From Nemertoderma westbladi (lineage: Eukaryota > Xenacoelomorpha > Nemertodermatida > Nemertodermatidae), in NCBI GenBank assembly GCA_032718475.1, contig JAUCBJ010006470.1, forward strand, positions 1-62,000: a stretch of DNA of 62,000 bases, in the 5' to 3' direction. Within the stretch, counting starts at the first letter, position 1, and the number at the start of each line of letters is the position of its first letter. The position numbers and the translations under genes were made by a program. Positions 10,843 to 23,273 of the stretch are shown here, piece after piece. The notes beneath the pieces were generated by a model that saw only the letters and a program-made list of their open reading frames with translations, was not told the origin of the DNA and searched no databases.

Positions 10843-11337
10843 CATAGATGTTTCAATGTAAACCGCGATTAACAATTTACACTGTTCAATGTAAACCACG
10901 ATATTAATTAAATATAACAATTATATTATTATTATAACAGATTTTTATATTTCAAACTATAATGTTAGCCTTATGGAGAATCATTCTGAGGCTGAGTAAA
11001 CATTCAGCCTTATAAGCATACAGCCTCCACAGTATTAATGTTGGCACAAAGATTTCAAAATAAAACAATAATGCGATGAGAGCATAGTACATTACACTGT
11101 GTAGCCAACACACTGTTTAACTAACAGTCATTTAGCTTGCACGCCAATTAATTAACATAGCAAGGATGCATGGGGAAGAGTTATTCAGCTGAGACTGTAA
11201 TAGCCAGCTAAACCAGTTAATGTTAGCTTACTGTCTGGGTTGTAGAGTAGAGTGATAATAAAACTTGGCAGAGAAAGTGGACCAATTTCATGGTCCATGC
11301 AAAATTTCATCAAAATCGTTAGATCCGTATTTGCTCT

Positions 11338-11392
11338 AGGTCAGTAGCCAGTAGTCAGTAGTCAGTAGTCAGTAGCCAGTAGCCAGTAGCTT
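11338..11392. repeat. Short CAGTAGY tandem repeat
   Basis: About seven imperfect copies of a 7-bp CAGTAGT/CAGTAGC unit. Non-coding. Confidence 0.7.
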
Positions 11393-11689
11393 TTTTTTCT
11401 TACAGTAATCAAGTCTAACGACTTGCTAAATACTGGGAAAATACTGGTATTGTAATTCAACTAGCATGATATAAACTAACGAACAAATTGGCAATTAATA
11501 TGGCTGATATTTACTTCTTTTTCATGTATATTTTTCAGAGATATTTCAATTGCATTAATTTACATATTTTCGGGCCCTTTCATACCATTTTACCAAATTA
11601 TTATCAATGGTTGTCAAGTTTCCATCAACATTAAAGGTCATGAATTCGGTCTTGGTAGCATTTATATGCAATCCAACCTCCTTTTCAAG

Positions 11690-11945
11690 CTATGATACAT
11701 CCCATCAGTAACAGCTATGACCCGTTTAGATATTGGGAGTGGCTCTGACATTGACTTAGCAGAGTCGGTGTGTTTCATTTATAAATAGGTCGGTGTGTTC
11801 TGCATGCTAAGCGGTCTTCTGCGAAGGAGATCTTGGAACAAAATGGGGTAACAGACGTTTCGGTCTAAGACGTTTTGGCCTAGGACGTTTCGGCCCAATA
11901 AATAAAATACAAGATTTACTTGTCGGACGTTTTGGCCCAAAGATT
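11690..11945 (+). repeat. Dispersed repeat copy 1 with GGCCGAAACGTC minisatellite
   Basis: A ~160-bp block (TGATACATCCCATC...AGCGGTCTTCTGCGAAGGAGA) is followed by imperfect GACGTTTCGGCCTA-type units (about 11850-11940). The same block recurs at about 16200-16350, there preceded by the minisatellite on the opposite strand. Family unassigned. Confidence 0.6.
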
Positions 11946-12799
11946 AACTTTACTCCCTTAAAATAAGCTATTAATAATAAGTTATTCAATATATATGTTT
12001 TGTAGTTGTTACGTTCGTTTCAAGAGGAGTATTAGTAGGAACTGCTCCGACACCTGTTTGAAAGTCGTCAAGATCGAAGTTCTACATTATATTTATAAAT
12101 AATAACTAATGTAATATTATTATTATCATTTATTAATATAAATTTACACCATACTGTAACTTAGAACAAAGATAGCATATGCTGACAAATTAACTTTAGT
12201 TAATACAGTTAGATAATTAAAAGTAAGTAATAGTAAAGGTAATAGGTAAAGTAATAAAGGTAAAGTAATAATTAAAAACATACGTACAGTATTTTAAAAT
12301 GTGAGTCAATAAATAAAGTAGATTGAAATTACACCGAATTAAAATTATTACTGTATTTTAATGTTAGACTAAAATATAATAGATAAGAAATATTCCATTA
12401 AAGGGGCATTGCTAATAATTATGAGACATACTGGACGGTCAGGGCCCTAAACCGATTAGGTTCTCTGTTCGCAGAACACCGAACACTATTCCGGCCACGG
12501 AACTAGTCCAGCAGAATGCCTTTATAGAATCCTGGGATTTGGGGGACGAGAGGATCTCAGGAACTAAGCGAAAACGAACAATAGGATGTTCCTAGACCCC
12601 CCCCCCCCAAAAAAATTTATCCAGAAGACTTTTCGCCATACATAATGTGTTAAAAAAGTCTACGGTTCTCCGGCTAGGGCCAATTTGAGTCAAAAAGTCC
12701 GCTTCCCTAGCAACCATGTTGCTATGGAGATAAGTCCAGAACCGCTAATGCTACGGACTTGGGACCAGCGCCAATCGATAGGCAGCATATGGGTTTACC
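11946..12799. other. AT-rich intergenic DNA with a C-tract
   Basis: No gene seen. A run of C residues lies at about 12597-12608. A GCAACCATGTTGCTATGG segment near 12711 resembles RFX-type inverted half-sites. Confidence 0.5.
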
Positions 12800-14130
12800 T
12801 TCAAGAGATTTTTTTTGGAGCGATCAGATCATGATCTTGATAATGATCAGCAAAGATCAGTTTTGATCAGCAATCGGACACTCAAGGCTTGCTCCAATCG
12901 AAAAACTTAACATTACAAAAAGAATCAGCGACCCCACATTAGTCCGATTCCCGTTAAAAGATTTTCAAAAAAGTGAATTCTTCCTGATCAAAACGCAAGA
13001 TCATGATCGCGCCAAGATCGGACTTCGTAAAATCGTAACTAAGCATTTTGGATATAAACAATTACTGTAGGAAACGTTCAGAACACCGCCCTGAGTCGAT
13101 AAAAAAAAAATTTGCTCAATCGGACAACCGGTTCTCGAGATCTGATACCTGATCATTAAAGATCATATTTTTCGGTTTTTTCCAATTTTCTCGAAAACTT
13201 TGTTTGAGACCCCCGATTTTTTTTTTACAAATCGACTTCTATGATGAAGGGGCAACTTTTGAGCATTTCGAAATTTTCAAAAAGCGATTTGATCAGGCCG
13301 CGATCAGAAAAGATCGTGTTTTTGGTTTTATTTCGAAGACCAAGTCCTGGGAGTTCACCGTATGGAAAAACTTTACATCACAAAAAGATTCCTCACCCTC
13401 GAATTATGGGGGGTAGCCAAAATTTGGGCATAAAAAAGTTCAAGTCTAGTGGGTCAAAACTCAAGATCATGATCGCGAAAAGATCAGTATATTTAAAATC
13501 GAATCTAAGCATTTTTCTAATAAACATTCATTGTAAGAAATGTGCAATGGTCTATTCTGAGTTGATTAAAAAAAAAATTAGCTCGATCGGGCAACAAGTT
13601 CTCGAGATCATCTTCGTGATCATAAAAGATCGTGTTTTTCGGTTTTTCCCGATTTTCTCGAAAACTTTGTTTGAGACCCCCGATTTTTTTTTTACTAATC
13701 GACTTCTATTAAGAAGGGGCAACTTTTGAGCATTTCAAAATTTTCAAAAAGCGATTTGATCAGGCCATGATCAGGAAAGATCATGTTTTCGGTTTTATTT
13801 CGAAGACCAAGTCCTGTGAGTTCACCGTATGAAACACTTAACATTACAAAAAGATTCCTCAACCTCGAATTAGGGGGGGTAGCCGAAATTTGACCATAAA
13901 AAAGTTCAATTCTAGGGGGTCAAAAGATCATGATCGCGAAATGATCAGTTTTTTCGAAATTACTTCTGAGCATTTTGGGGCAAAACTTTCAAACTAAAAA
14001 ACATTCACTGGAGTGTTCTAAGTAGATTAAAAAAAATTTCGACTCAATAGGCCTACCGGTACCGGAGATATGATCGTCCAAATTCTGCTTCCGGTAATTC
14101 GAAAATATTTCGAAAACCCTTGATCGAATC
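12800..14130. repeat. GATC-rich long tandem repeat, about three degenerate units of ~465 bp
   Basis: The segment from TCTCGAAAACTTTGTTTGAG at about 13189 recurs at about 13653, and the following ~240 bp (including CGAAGACCAAGTCCTG) is duplicated, giving a period near 465 bp; flanking parts look like more diverged copies. About 30 GATC tetramers occur between 12821 and 14120, roughly six times chance, many as GATCATGATC. Two short ORFs run through it in different frames of different copies, which argues against coding. Confidence 0.7.
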
Positions 14131-15519
14131 TTTTCCTTGAAAATATGTGAATGTACAGTTAGTGGACCCGCATCTAACGATATATCACAATCCATATTTC
14201 GGATGATAGGTACCGGTGAAATCAGACTTTACCAAAAAAATTCAAATTTTAGCTACTCATGTCTGACTATCTCGAAAACTATAATAGGTATGGAAATACT
14301 TTCACTGCAAGAAATGTTCGCCTATCCAATGCGCTTCTAACTCTGTGCTCGGATTTTGCATAGTGTCAAAACCTACAACTTAACCCCCCCAGCGGAGGGA
14401 ACGGAGTGACCGGAGCGCCAGTACTATCTTTAATTATTATGAAGTAATAAGGGCGGTGGGTGGGGTAGGTGGTGAACACTATTTATAGGGTGGAGGGAGG
14501 GTCTAGTATATTACTTTAGGATATTTGATTTCTTTGCAATATAGTTTAGCTGCCTCAGTCTTATTTGTAATATGTTATACATTATACCAAAATATATCAA
14601 GTTTTAACATACTACATTGTCTACCTGTAGGAGAAATATACAATGTAGGGCTCATAATATATTTATAAATAGATTTAGTATATTTACATTGTATAACAGA
14701 GTACGGTATTATACTAAAGACGCCGCTTTGATATATCTGATCAAATGGCAATTTCTTGTATATTATCTATTTCACTATCTTGGGTATATCATTAAATTTC
14801 TAAAACTATAATAATAAACATTTACTTCACCTCTTGTTTACTCGCATGGATATATTGATATAAAACACTTCAGTATAATATCTTATAGGGCCAAACACAG
14901 ATTAATCGGAATAATATGTTTAATTATTATTACAATTGGCACATTGAAGTAAGTAGTACATGAGTTTGATAAAATAATTATGAATCTGTATCTTATTCTA
15001 CTTTGTCTATATGATTATGTTATATAATAATGTTACTTTATCACTTTAGTTTAAACCGATCTCCTTTACTATTACTTACTACTTATACTACTACTACTAC
15101 TACTATTACTACTACTGCTACTGACTACTACAGATTTATATATTATAAGAGGATGGGGTTTGTGATTATTAGTTATTATACAAGTGCCCCTCGGCTATAG
15201 AGAGTCCACCCTCGGTTGCTTACTGGATGTCATATGGAATGAGATAAAATATATGCGTATTAAATTTAGATGAAATATATGGGTATTAAATTTAAATTTA
15301 GATGAAATGTATGCGTATTAAAAGGACCAGAGTGGATGTGAAGTGAAATAAAATGTGTATTAATAAAAGCATTATACGTCGTTATCTATGGGTATTAATC
15401 ATCTATCATCGAGATGAGAGTTATTGTTTCAACAGATCATTAAGACATAGCTGCAACACACTGTCCAGCTACAAAAATTATCAATTGAGTAATGTTTAAA
15501 ATTAATGAGCAAGTAAGCA
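14131..15519. other. AT-rich intergenic DNA with (ACT)n microsatellite
   Basis: A microsatellite of ACT/ATT triplets lies at about 15075-15130, and a GATGAAATRTATGSGTATTAAATTT word is repeated at 15255-15320. No gene is supported. Confidence 0.5.
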
Positions 15520-15695
15520 AGCAAACAGTCGGCCGAAGCCGGAGGCAACCCGAAGGCTCCTCTTTCGATAGCTGCTACCCGAGGGTAGGGGTGGACGCTA
15601 CTCCCAGTTATTTAACTGGTACTCATTTTATCGACCCCAGTGGATGAAAGGCTGACTAAACGGCGCTCAACCAACTGAGCTACCCCGCCTTCGAA
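15520..15695 (-). mobile_element. tRNA-derived SINE (minus strand)
   Basis: On the minus strand the element starts GGCGGGGTAGCTCAGTTGG, an almost canonical tRNA A box, continues through GAGCGCCG and GTCGATAAAATGAGTACC, and ends in a GC-rich body. A-box quality supports a Pol III-transcribed SINE. The B box is degenerate. Confidence 0.6.
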
Positions 15696-16019
15696 AAATT
15701 AATGAAGTATCTCCAAAATATATCGATCAGACGATATTTAAGCCCTAAATGGTTCGTGAAATTGATTCGCTTTAGTAGTATATTAGCAATGTGGTAGGCC
15801 TACTCGGTACCAAAAGTTTTGTTCTGACTTGCATTTTTTCGGCCGCAAAACATAAATGGGGCAGAGCACCACATGCATAATGTTTATTTTATTTTGAAAT
15901 AAATTAAATAGCCATTTCATGAAAGATATTTCATTAAGTGTTTGTATGTTATTGTGAAATAATTATAATTTTAATGAATAGTTATTATCATATCAAACAA
16001 GTTGGCCTTTTCATTCGGT

Positions 16020-16370
16020 TACAGTCATGGGCCGAAACGTCCGGGCCGAATCGTCCGGGCCGAAATGTCCGGGCCGAAACGTCCTGGACCGAAACGTCCT
16101 AGGCCGAAACGTTGAAAAATGTTGAAAGAAACTTGTTCGCATTACCTGTGCGTACAGGGGGTCTGGGGATCTCAAATCCCACAACCAATGCAACACATAG
16201 CTATGATACATCCCGTCCAGTAACAGCTGTGGCACGTTCATATATTGGGAGTGGCTCTGAGTGGCTCTTAGCAGAGTCGGTGTGATTCATTTATAAATAG
16301 GTCTGTGTGTTCTGGATACTAAGCGGTCTTCTGCGAAGGAGACCAAGGAACGAAATGCCGGGGCACCGAC
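16020..16370. repeat. Dispersed repeat copy 2 with inverted GGCCGAAACGTCC minisatellite
   Basis: Five to six 15-bp units (GGGCCGAAACGTCC type) at 16028-16104 are followed by the ~160-bp block shared with 11690-11850. Relative to copy 1 the minisatellite lies on the other side and on the other strand. Confidence 0.6.
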
Positions 16371-17176
16371 AGTTGAGAGGGCGTCATCAGCAACATCTCA
16401 CTGGCTAACAGTACCTCCAATCAAGATTCACCACTTTGACCTTTCTCCCTGCGAATTTCGCGATGTCTTGTCTTTGCGATTCTGTCGCCCTTTTGTCAAT
16501 GCGCCGAGCTCCTGTGATGGATGTGGGGATATGTAAACCTTACGCCATAACGTGGTCAGAGATGCACAGGGCGGGCTTTTTGATTTGGCATTCACAGGAG
16601 CTTCAGTTGAACGGGAGCCGATCATATAATAATTGTATAATAATAATTGTATATGAATTTTAACGATTAATAAAGTTGTTGAATTAATTCAAATACAGTC
16701 AATGTAAGCAATAAATAATCGATTAAATTAATTATATTATAGTATAATATTATATTATTAGAGAATAACTGGGGAACTCTGCTCGAGTTCCCGCGGCTAT
16801 TAAAAAATATTGCTAATAACCACAGTGTAGCTGCAGTATAAGTGTGTACTAATTGTATTTATGTTTGTTAATAACCGGATTTGGTAAAATCAGCATCACA
16901 AAATATCTTGAAACACTTGAATAAGAATGTCATACATAATTTTTATAACTTTCTTTTGGTACATTTTGGCAAAGTCGGCGATGACATCCATATGGGATCG
17001 AACTGGTGACCTCCAGGTTGGAACCACTTTTTCACCCAAAGATTCCAAAAATATAATGTATATATTTTTCATATATATATAATATATTAAAACATATATT
17101 ACTTTAGCCCCTACTTGAGAAAGCTAATAGCAATATTGATGCCACATAGTACCGCCATTTGTCAAGGCGTTTATGT
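16371..17176. other. Intergenic DNA with partial minus-strand tRNA-like SINE
   Basis: On the minus strand, around 16978-17035, GGAGGTCACCAGTTCGATCCC contains a good tRNA B box (AGTTCGATCCC). No complete cloverleaf can be drawn. The remainder is AT-rich with TA dinucleotide runs and no gene. Confidence 0.4.
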
Positions 17177-18085
17177 GAGGCTAACCTGGGGACGCCACGG
17201 CAAGTCTTTGTGTAGTTCTTATGAGTGCTATCAATTGCCTTGGGATACCTGCCACACAGCAGGAACACTCACGAAAGTGTGGGGGTATATATATATTATC
17301 TAATATATATATATCTTAACGGGATGTAGAATTAATTACTGTAAGTATAAAGCCTCAGCACTTACAAACTGCTTCAAAGGGGTGTGATAGTTACGTGTAA
17401 ACCGCTCCGTTATATTTTGTTGTTGGCTAGTAAATGTACGTATGACTTACATATATCACAGGTAGGACACTACATTGGCTTACTGCGTGATAAGCGCACA
17501 GTTTACTCGTATCACTTGCATTGTTGGTTTACTAGTTGGGAATAATATTGCAGTACTATGGACACACACACACTCGCATTAAATGAACCGAATCTATTAC
17601 TGACAGGGCGCAATATGCACTCACCATGTGGGAATCGAGTTGGTTTGATCTCTGGTCCAGTATATTCATCAACAAGTAATGCACTAATAGTAAATGCAAA
17701 CAATAAGTAATAAGATGTTAAATTGCAAGTGACAAGGTAAAATACTGCAAGCCATATAACTAACGTGACTTGCCAGACTATAAAATTGATGTGAAGTACC
17801 TGAATATGATTCCAGGTTAAGACTATAGTGTCAGGGTGTGTACTGGTTATATAAAGGTACAAACAAGGCTCAGTGAAATAGAACAGCCAATAAGATGCAA
17901 AAATACCGGCTTCGGTAGTTACCAATGAGAGTTCAGTAATTCCACAACTGCTGCTAGGCAACATATAAACAACTTTATGGACTATTCAATACACGTGAGA
18001 CACAAATATTATATGCACTGAAATTGAATGATAATCTGATAAAAATATAAGATTTCTGTATACAGTTAGCATTTGCAGCAAAACC
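17177..18085 (-). repeat. Candidate 3' LTR (left copy of ~900-bp direct repeat)
   Basis: Near-identical with 29283-30182 in the same orientation, from GAGGCTAACCTGGGG to GCATTTGCAGCAAAACC, with small indels (for example ~12 extra bases in the right copy near 29624). A minus-strand frame of ~130-150 codons rich in hydrophobic residues exists in both copies but has no domain signature and is probably spurious. Could instead be an unrelated dispersed repeat present twice. Confidence 0.5.
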
Positions 18086-18578
18086 GTTCCCTAAAATCAT
18101 GTACAAGTTCATAACACAATGTGTTAAATTACACAATGTTGAGTTTTTCTAAAATTTACATCGAAAGGGGTATATACAAACTTTCAACAATCAAATTATG
18201 TTGATATCAAATACTCGCTACATACAATTAAATGCGATAAACAATCTAACTAAATTAAACGAAGTTAATTAAGGTAACTTTCTCATATAAACAATAAAGT
18301 TCGTTAGGTCACTTCCGGTGAAACTAAGTAAGTATTAAACAACCTTTCAAATAATACTAGAGTTTGATATATTTACAGATACTCTTTAGGTACGTAAGTA
18401 AGTAATATGAGTCATATTATCTCTTTAGGTACTAATATACTGTGTCTCAATCTTGCTATAAGAAATACATATTGTTCATTATTTACAAATATGATAGTTT
18501 GCGAACAGGTACAGGGATGTTATAAAGTTTGACATGCTAACTAATAATAATCTTATATTATCGCTTTCGTTTGGGGTG

Positions 18579-21290
18579 CTAGGGAGTACTACACATAAAG
18601 AGTCGTTTCCGCTTCTTTGTGGGTGTCGGGGGCGCAGGCAGCGCTAGGTCGTCGCTCGAAAGTGTCTCGTCGGGACCTGGGTGTATATCCACCGCGTCAG
18701 GCGTCGGAGAACTCGGACAATCAGTGTATGTTCCGGTGGAGGTGTCGGGTAAGGATGGGAACTCAGCCGGTTTCATGATGTGCGAGTCGACACCCGGTCG
18801 ACGGATTTCCGGTTCCAGAGAAGAGGCTACGCTTCTGCACTGCGGCCTGTACTGGTCCGGAGGGGACAGTTTGGGCAGCAATACCAAACGGGGACTGCTG
18901 GCCGAGGAAAATTCTCGGAGGCACAGCGTGTGGAACCGATCCTTCACGATGAACGTGTTTGTGGAAGACTCGATGCTGTGGATTTAGCTCGGGATGTCTC
19001 TCCAGGAAGTGGGGACCATAAAAAGGGGAGTCTTTAATGACTTTTATTATGTCGTAAGACGTCGCATGTTCCGGATGAATTTCTCGAAGAAAACGTCGGG
19101 CGAAACGGGTGTTGGTGCAGGAAGCTACACAGTTGAGGAGTTCGTAGCTGGGTAACCAAGCACGTCGAACGTTGGTGGCACAAATATAGGGGGCAACCAC
19201 ATACACTCCGAGATGAGCCTTTGCTGCAGCATATCAGGACATAGTAATTGCGTTGAGGTCTGCGCATCCTTCTCATGACCGGATGTATCGTGTAACGCTA
19301 GTCTCATCTTCTATTTCTATATCGTGGCCAAAGGGGCAGTTTAAACTACTGCGTCATTTAAATTGACAGCGCTTGCACTGTGTAGCAAAGACTGTATACG
19401 AGAAGAAAATATGATTGCTACTGACACGACAGTATGGACAATGGAGTTTAATATTACTGTTAGTGAGATGCTCACAAAGAACTCCAGGTTGGGTGGGAGT
19501 CTTGTGTGTGTGGAGACTGCAGTGCACGCAGCGGATATGTTTTCGGAACGACGCTTAATGGAAACCCCGGACGGTGAGACGTTCGGTTCCGCGATACCAG
19601 TCTATTAGGGCGGACTCGTTATTGGGCGTGGACACAACAGTAGTGGTTACTGAGGTCGCTTCCAAATGAATTGGCTCTTCTGTTTGGTCTGGGGCGTCTA
19701 CGATATCTGTCTGTACTTGGCCAACCGAGAAGCCAAGTTTGACGATGGGTCTCTCGATTACCGATGGATGCAGGTTTGAAACGCACACATCCCAGAATAT
19801 GGCAAAGCCACCGCTGGCCAGCTCATCCGTGGCGGAACAACGTAACTCCCATTGAGACAACGACTTTACACGGAACTGACTGTCGATGTTAGCGAAAGGG
19901 GTTAGGAAACGTCGAAAGCATTTGAAGTTCAAGAATTTACCGAGTTCATTGAGCTTGGCAAGTTGGGTTCCTAATAGAAACGGGTGCACTCTCAATGTAC
20001 GGCTACATACATCCGCAAGCCATCCGGATAACGCTTGGTTTTCGAATATAAGGTACATTGCCAATGAGGGGCGCAAGGGGACACTCATAAAACTATACAC
20101 AGCACTGGGAGCAGTAAGTGGTCCCTGAAAGTATTAGGGCGAATATGCATCACCATAAACTTGGGAATACGTCTCGCGATTGGTCTCCTTGAAGTTCCAA
20201 CAGTACTCCTGGAACGCAATATGGCCGGAGGAAGTACGATCAACTCGGTTATACATATCGTTAGCGTTGCGTTGATACATAACTCGGTAGAAGCTACAAG
20301 ATTGTGCACAAGTAAGGATAACTTGAGTGTCGATGAAGGGATATGGTATATTGTGGACAATAGGAAAATCATCCGTTAAGTAAACAAAGCGGCTTCAATT
20401 CCCATAGCTGGGTGTCGGTTTGTGTCATTGGCATAAGCCTCTGCTTTAAAAAATTGTTGATGCCTCGCACGGCGTTGATAAGCATTCAAGGCGGGGAAAG
20501 CACTATCGGTTCCATGGCAAGTGCATGTAAAAACATGCGTAGCTCCAGTGAGACTTTGTATGTGTATTAATCGAGTTGAACCGAGTTCATGGTCTGGCAC
20601 TGAGCTTTTATTGTCATATATCATAACACCGTAACTGTGTATAATGTTGTATAACGTATATGTGTATGCGACCATTCAGAGTTGGCTATTTCAGTGGTCA
20701 GTTCAAATACTTTCCATAGAGTATCTAACGAGCCGGGTTCTCCACGCGCTATCCTTATGGATTCATAACTGGGCATCTCCTGGGCATTTACATTGGGTTC
20801 GATATATTTCAGGTCATCCTCCAGGAAGGTTACATCCAAATTCCAGTGTACCAAGCAATGGTAATCCATAAATGTCTCCAAGTTGAAGGGTGGATGTGGG
20901 CTGGCTTCTATTGTCACTATATTGTAGGGTTTTTTTTAAATGAGTTTAGTTTTACCAAAGAGTCTAAATGTTGATGTAAAGCTTCTAATTCCACGAGGTC
21001 CAAGGGATTTACGAGTGGTAGAAATCGCATATGCCGTCCAGGGTGCTCAGGTTGTATTACGTAATGTTGTTTAAGCATCACGAATCGGGGATGGTCTTTA
21101 ATCCCATAGAAGGGATAGTGCAGAGGGCGACGCGATATGTTTATTCCATGGACCTTTTCCCGAATCACGTCGGCTCAAGTGCGAGAAGGGGGAACTAATT
21201 CGCCATCCACACGCAACGGTTCCAGGGTAGGTGATTTTAATATGGGGACGTCAGCGATAGCACAGGTGGTTTCCGCGGGTTTCCGAAGGG
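18579..21290 (-). pseudogene. Unrecognised long coding frame, broken by frameshifts and stops
   Basis: On the minus strand a coherent protein-like reading continues across several frames: about 21290-20925 (FYGIKDHPRFVMLKQHY), 20917-20680 (HPPFNLETFMDYHCLVHW), 20675-20376 (GATHVFTCTCHG), ~20375-20140 (CSFYRVMYQRNANDMYNR), 20100-19555 (LIFENQALSGWLADVCSR), 19206 onward, and a Pro/Ser/Thr-rich tail with TPTKKRKRLF near 18600. Breaks coincide with homopolymers such as the T-run near 20934. I do not recognise the family. Its place downstream of the BEL/Pao pol remnant suggests an extra ORF of that element or a separate captured gene. Retrotransposon copy B begins exactly where this frame is interrupted upstream. 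Confidence 0.5.
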
Positions 21291-22690
21291 CAACCTAACA
21301 CTCTATGGTTCTTTTTGGGGAATCTCATTGATCTCGATTGCTGCAAAGCTATACAATAGGATTCTATTAAATCGCATCAGAGATCCCATTGAGAGACTGC
21401 TCCGTGGAAATCAGAATGGGTTCCATAAAGGTCGTGGGACCATGGAGCCCATTTTGGCACTTAGAAAAGAAAGACAGGCATCTGGCTGTTATCTTTGTTG
21501 ACTTCTTCAAGGCCTTTGATTCAGTTTCTCGCTCACGTATGTTCAGCATACTTTCATTATATGGGATTCCTGATGAAATTATTGCAGCAATCAGATCAGT
21601 ATACGATGGTTCGACAACATTTGTGTCTACTGTTGATGGTGACACAGAACCATTTGAAGTGTTATGGGGCATCCTCCAAGGAGACACACTTGCACCATTC
21701 TTGTTCATTATTGTGGTTGACTATGTTCTACGCATGTCCTTAGATCATCATAATGATGATGGGGTGATGATAACTCCACCTACTGGCCCCAGAAGTCGTG
21801 GAAATCCTGCCAAGTACCTAACTGATCTAGACTTTGCTGATGACTTAGGAGTACTCTCAGAATCATTAGAGGGAGCCCAACGGCTCCTCAGCTCATTAGA
21901 ACATGCTACTTCTAGTGTTGGTCTTTTTATTAACTCCAGAAAGACCAAAATTTTGACAGTTAACTTTGAAAGTCCTCAGCAAGTCTCTGATCGGATGAGA
22001 ATAAGCTCAAAGGATCGTATGCTTGAGCATGTGGTCGACTTCTGTTACCTGGGATCATTGATCCAGAAGTCATGTGAGGACCTTCGAATACGCAAGGGAA
22101 AGGCATGGGCAGCCTTGAGTAGGCTTTCCAGGATTTGGAAGTCACCGAGAATTAATCGGAAACTTAAGGTTCGATTATTTAGAGCAGCAGTAGTTCCAGT
22201 ACTCCTCTACGGGAGTCCATGCTGGGCTCTAACTGCTGAGGACACCAAATCTCTGGATGGCACATTCACAAGAATGCTACGCCGGGTTCATTGTGTCAAG
22301 TACAATGCACACATCTCCAACCAGAAACTATATAACATTGGAGGTGTCTCATTGGTTCCCCCAAGCTTGACACTAGAACAAAATCGCCTCCGCTTTGCAG
22401 GACATTGCTTTCGCCGTGAGGACCAGCCAGTGCATAATCTTGTACTTTGGCAGCCTCATGGAGTGAATAAGCATGGTGGACAGCCCATGACTTTCTTGAG
22501 ACGCATCTTAAAGGAAACTGGCCTTGAAGATGCGGATGATCTAGCAAATATCATGGGTGATAGGGAGTTGTGGCGGTGCAATTTTGTTGACAATTTTGTT
22601 GCTCTAGGACTAAGATCAAGTTTCATGCACCGTGTATAAAACGATTTATCATGAAACATCCCATAGTCCTATTGTTTTTTGGGGACGAAG
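21278..22690 (+). mobile_element. Non-LTR retrotransposon, copy B (5'-truncated)
   Basis: Homologous to copy A but on the plus strand, starting within the RT fingers region (KGNLTLYGSF equivalent) and running through the ORF2 C-terminus; the open frame from 21389 to 22639 holds FVDFFKAFDSVSR and LDFADDLGVLS. A frame break near 21465, where the text equivalent to copy A jumps by about ten residues, and the missing 5' half make it inactive. It is inserted inside the minus-strand retroelement, so it is younger than that element. Confidence 0.85.
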
Positions 22691-22765
22691 CGATATAGGG
22701 ATAAATTTTGTTAGCCTGTCAAGCTGAATATATGGCCTACTTTTGAAAAAAAAGGGGGTCAGTGG

Positions 22766-23212
22766 TTAACGATACATAACCCGTTCCCACGCTTGAGTGT
22801 GATATGCAGCGCACTCAAACGTCACTAGGGAGTTAACCTCTAAAACAGAAAGTATGACAAGTGTGTTGGCTTGACTTCTTGCTTTCCGAAGTTGCCAGAT
22901 TCTTCTTGTGCGATTTCTAGCAGGCAAGGGCGGCCAATGGGACGGGTGAATCTCTGTGGAACAAAGTTTAGTTTGCCCTGTTTCCTTAGCACCACAAGAT
23001 CCACTGATCTTACCAGGCCATCCGTGCTGACGCGTGTTTCTACTATCATTCTCCATCCACCTGCGGGGAACAAGGTCTCGAGCCCGCAATATAACTGTGC
23101 TGCTGAATCCTAGGGGGTCGAAATAAGCGCTGAGTATGACTAGGCAAACGCGTTTGGTTCGAGTATTACCCTTTCTCAACCCTACTCCAGACACCACAAT
23201 GTAACTTTCCAC
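22766..23212 (-). pseudogene. BEL/Pao pol remnant: RT connection joined to C-terminal domain
   Basis: One frame contains VILSAYFDPLGFSSTVILRAR, matching the conserved 'hDPLGFhxPhhLxAR' segment that follows the RT domain in BEL/Pao. Immediately after it, in another frame (23073-22840), GGWRMIVETRVSTDGLVRSV and FTRPIGRPCLLE match the DUF5641-type end of pol. RNase H and integrase, which should lie between, are absent: a deletion of roughly 1.5-2 kb by family expectation. Confidence 0.65.
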
Positions 23213-23273
23213 AAGCCGACAAAGACTTAATGTCTTAGTCTCGGGCGGATCGTCCTTATTTAAGTCAAGCTCG

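Noticed and set aside
13241-13729. 162-codon ORF in the GATC-rich repeat
   Set aside because: It crosses a tandem-repeat junction and is not kept in the same frame in the adjacent unit.
17512-17964. Hydrophobic ~150-codon ORF in the left direct repeat, with a partial twin at 29576-29965
   Set aside because: It lies wholly within a repeat, differs at its ends between copies through indels, and has no recognisable family. Kept only as part of the repeat.
18619-18987. Plus-strand 122-codon ORF opposite the unknown broken frame
   Set aside because: It mirrors the minus-strand Pro/Ser-rich tail in a GC-rich segment. The minus frame continues logically from upstream segments; the plus frame has no context.
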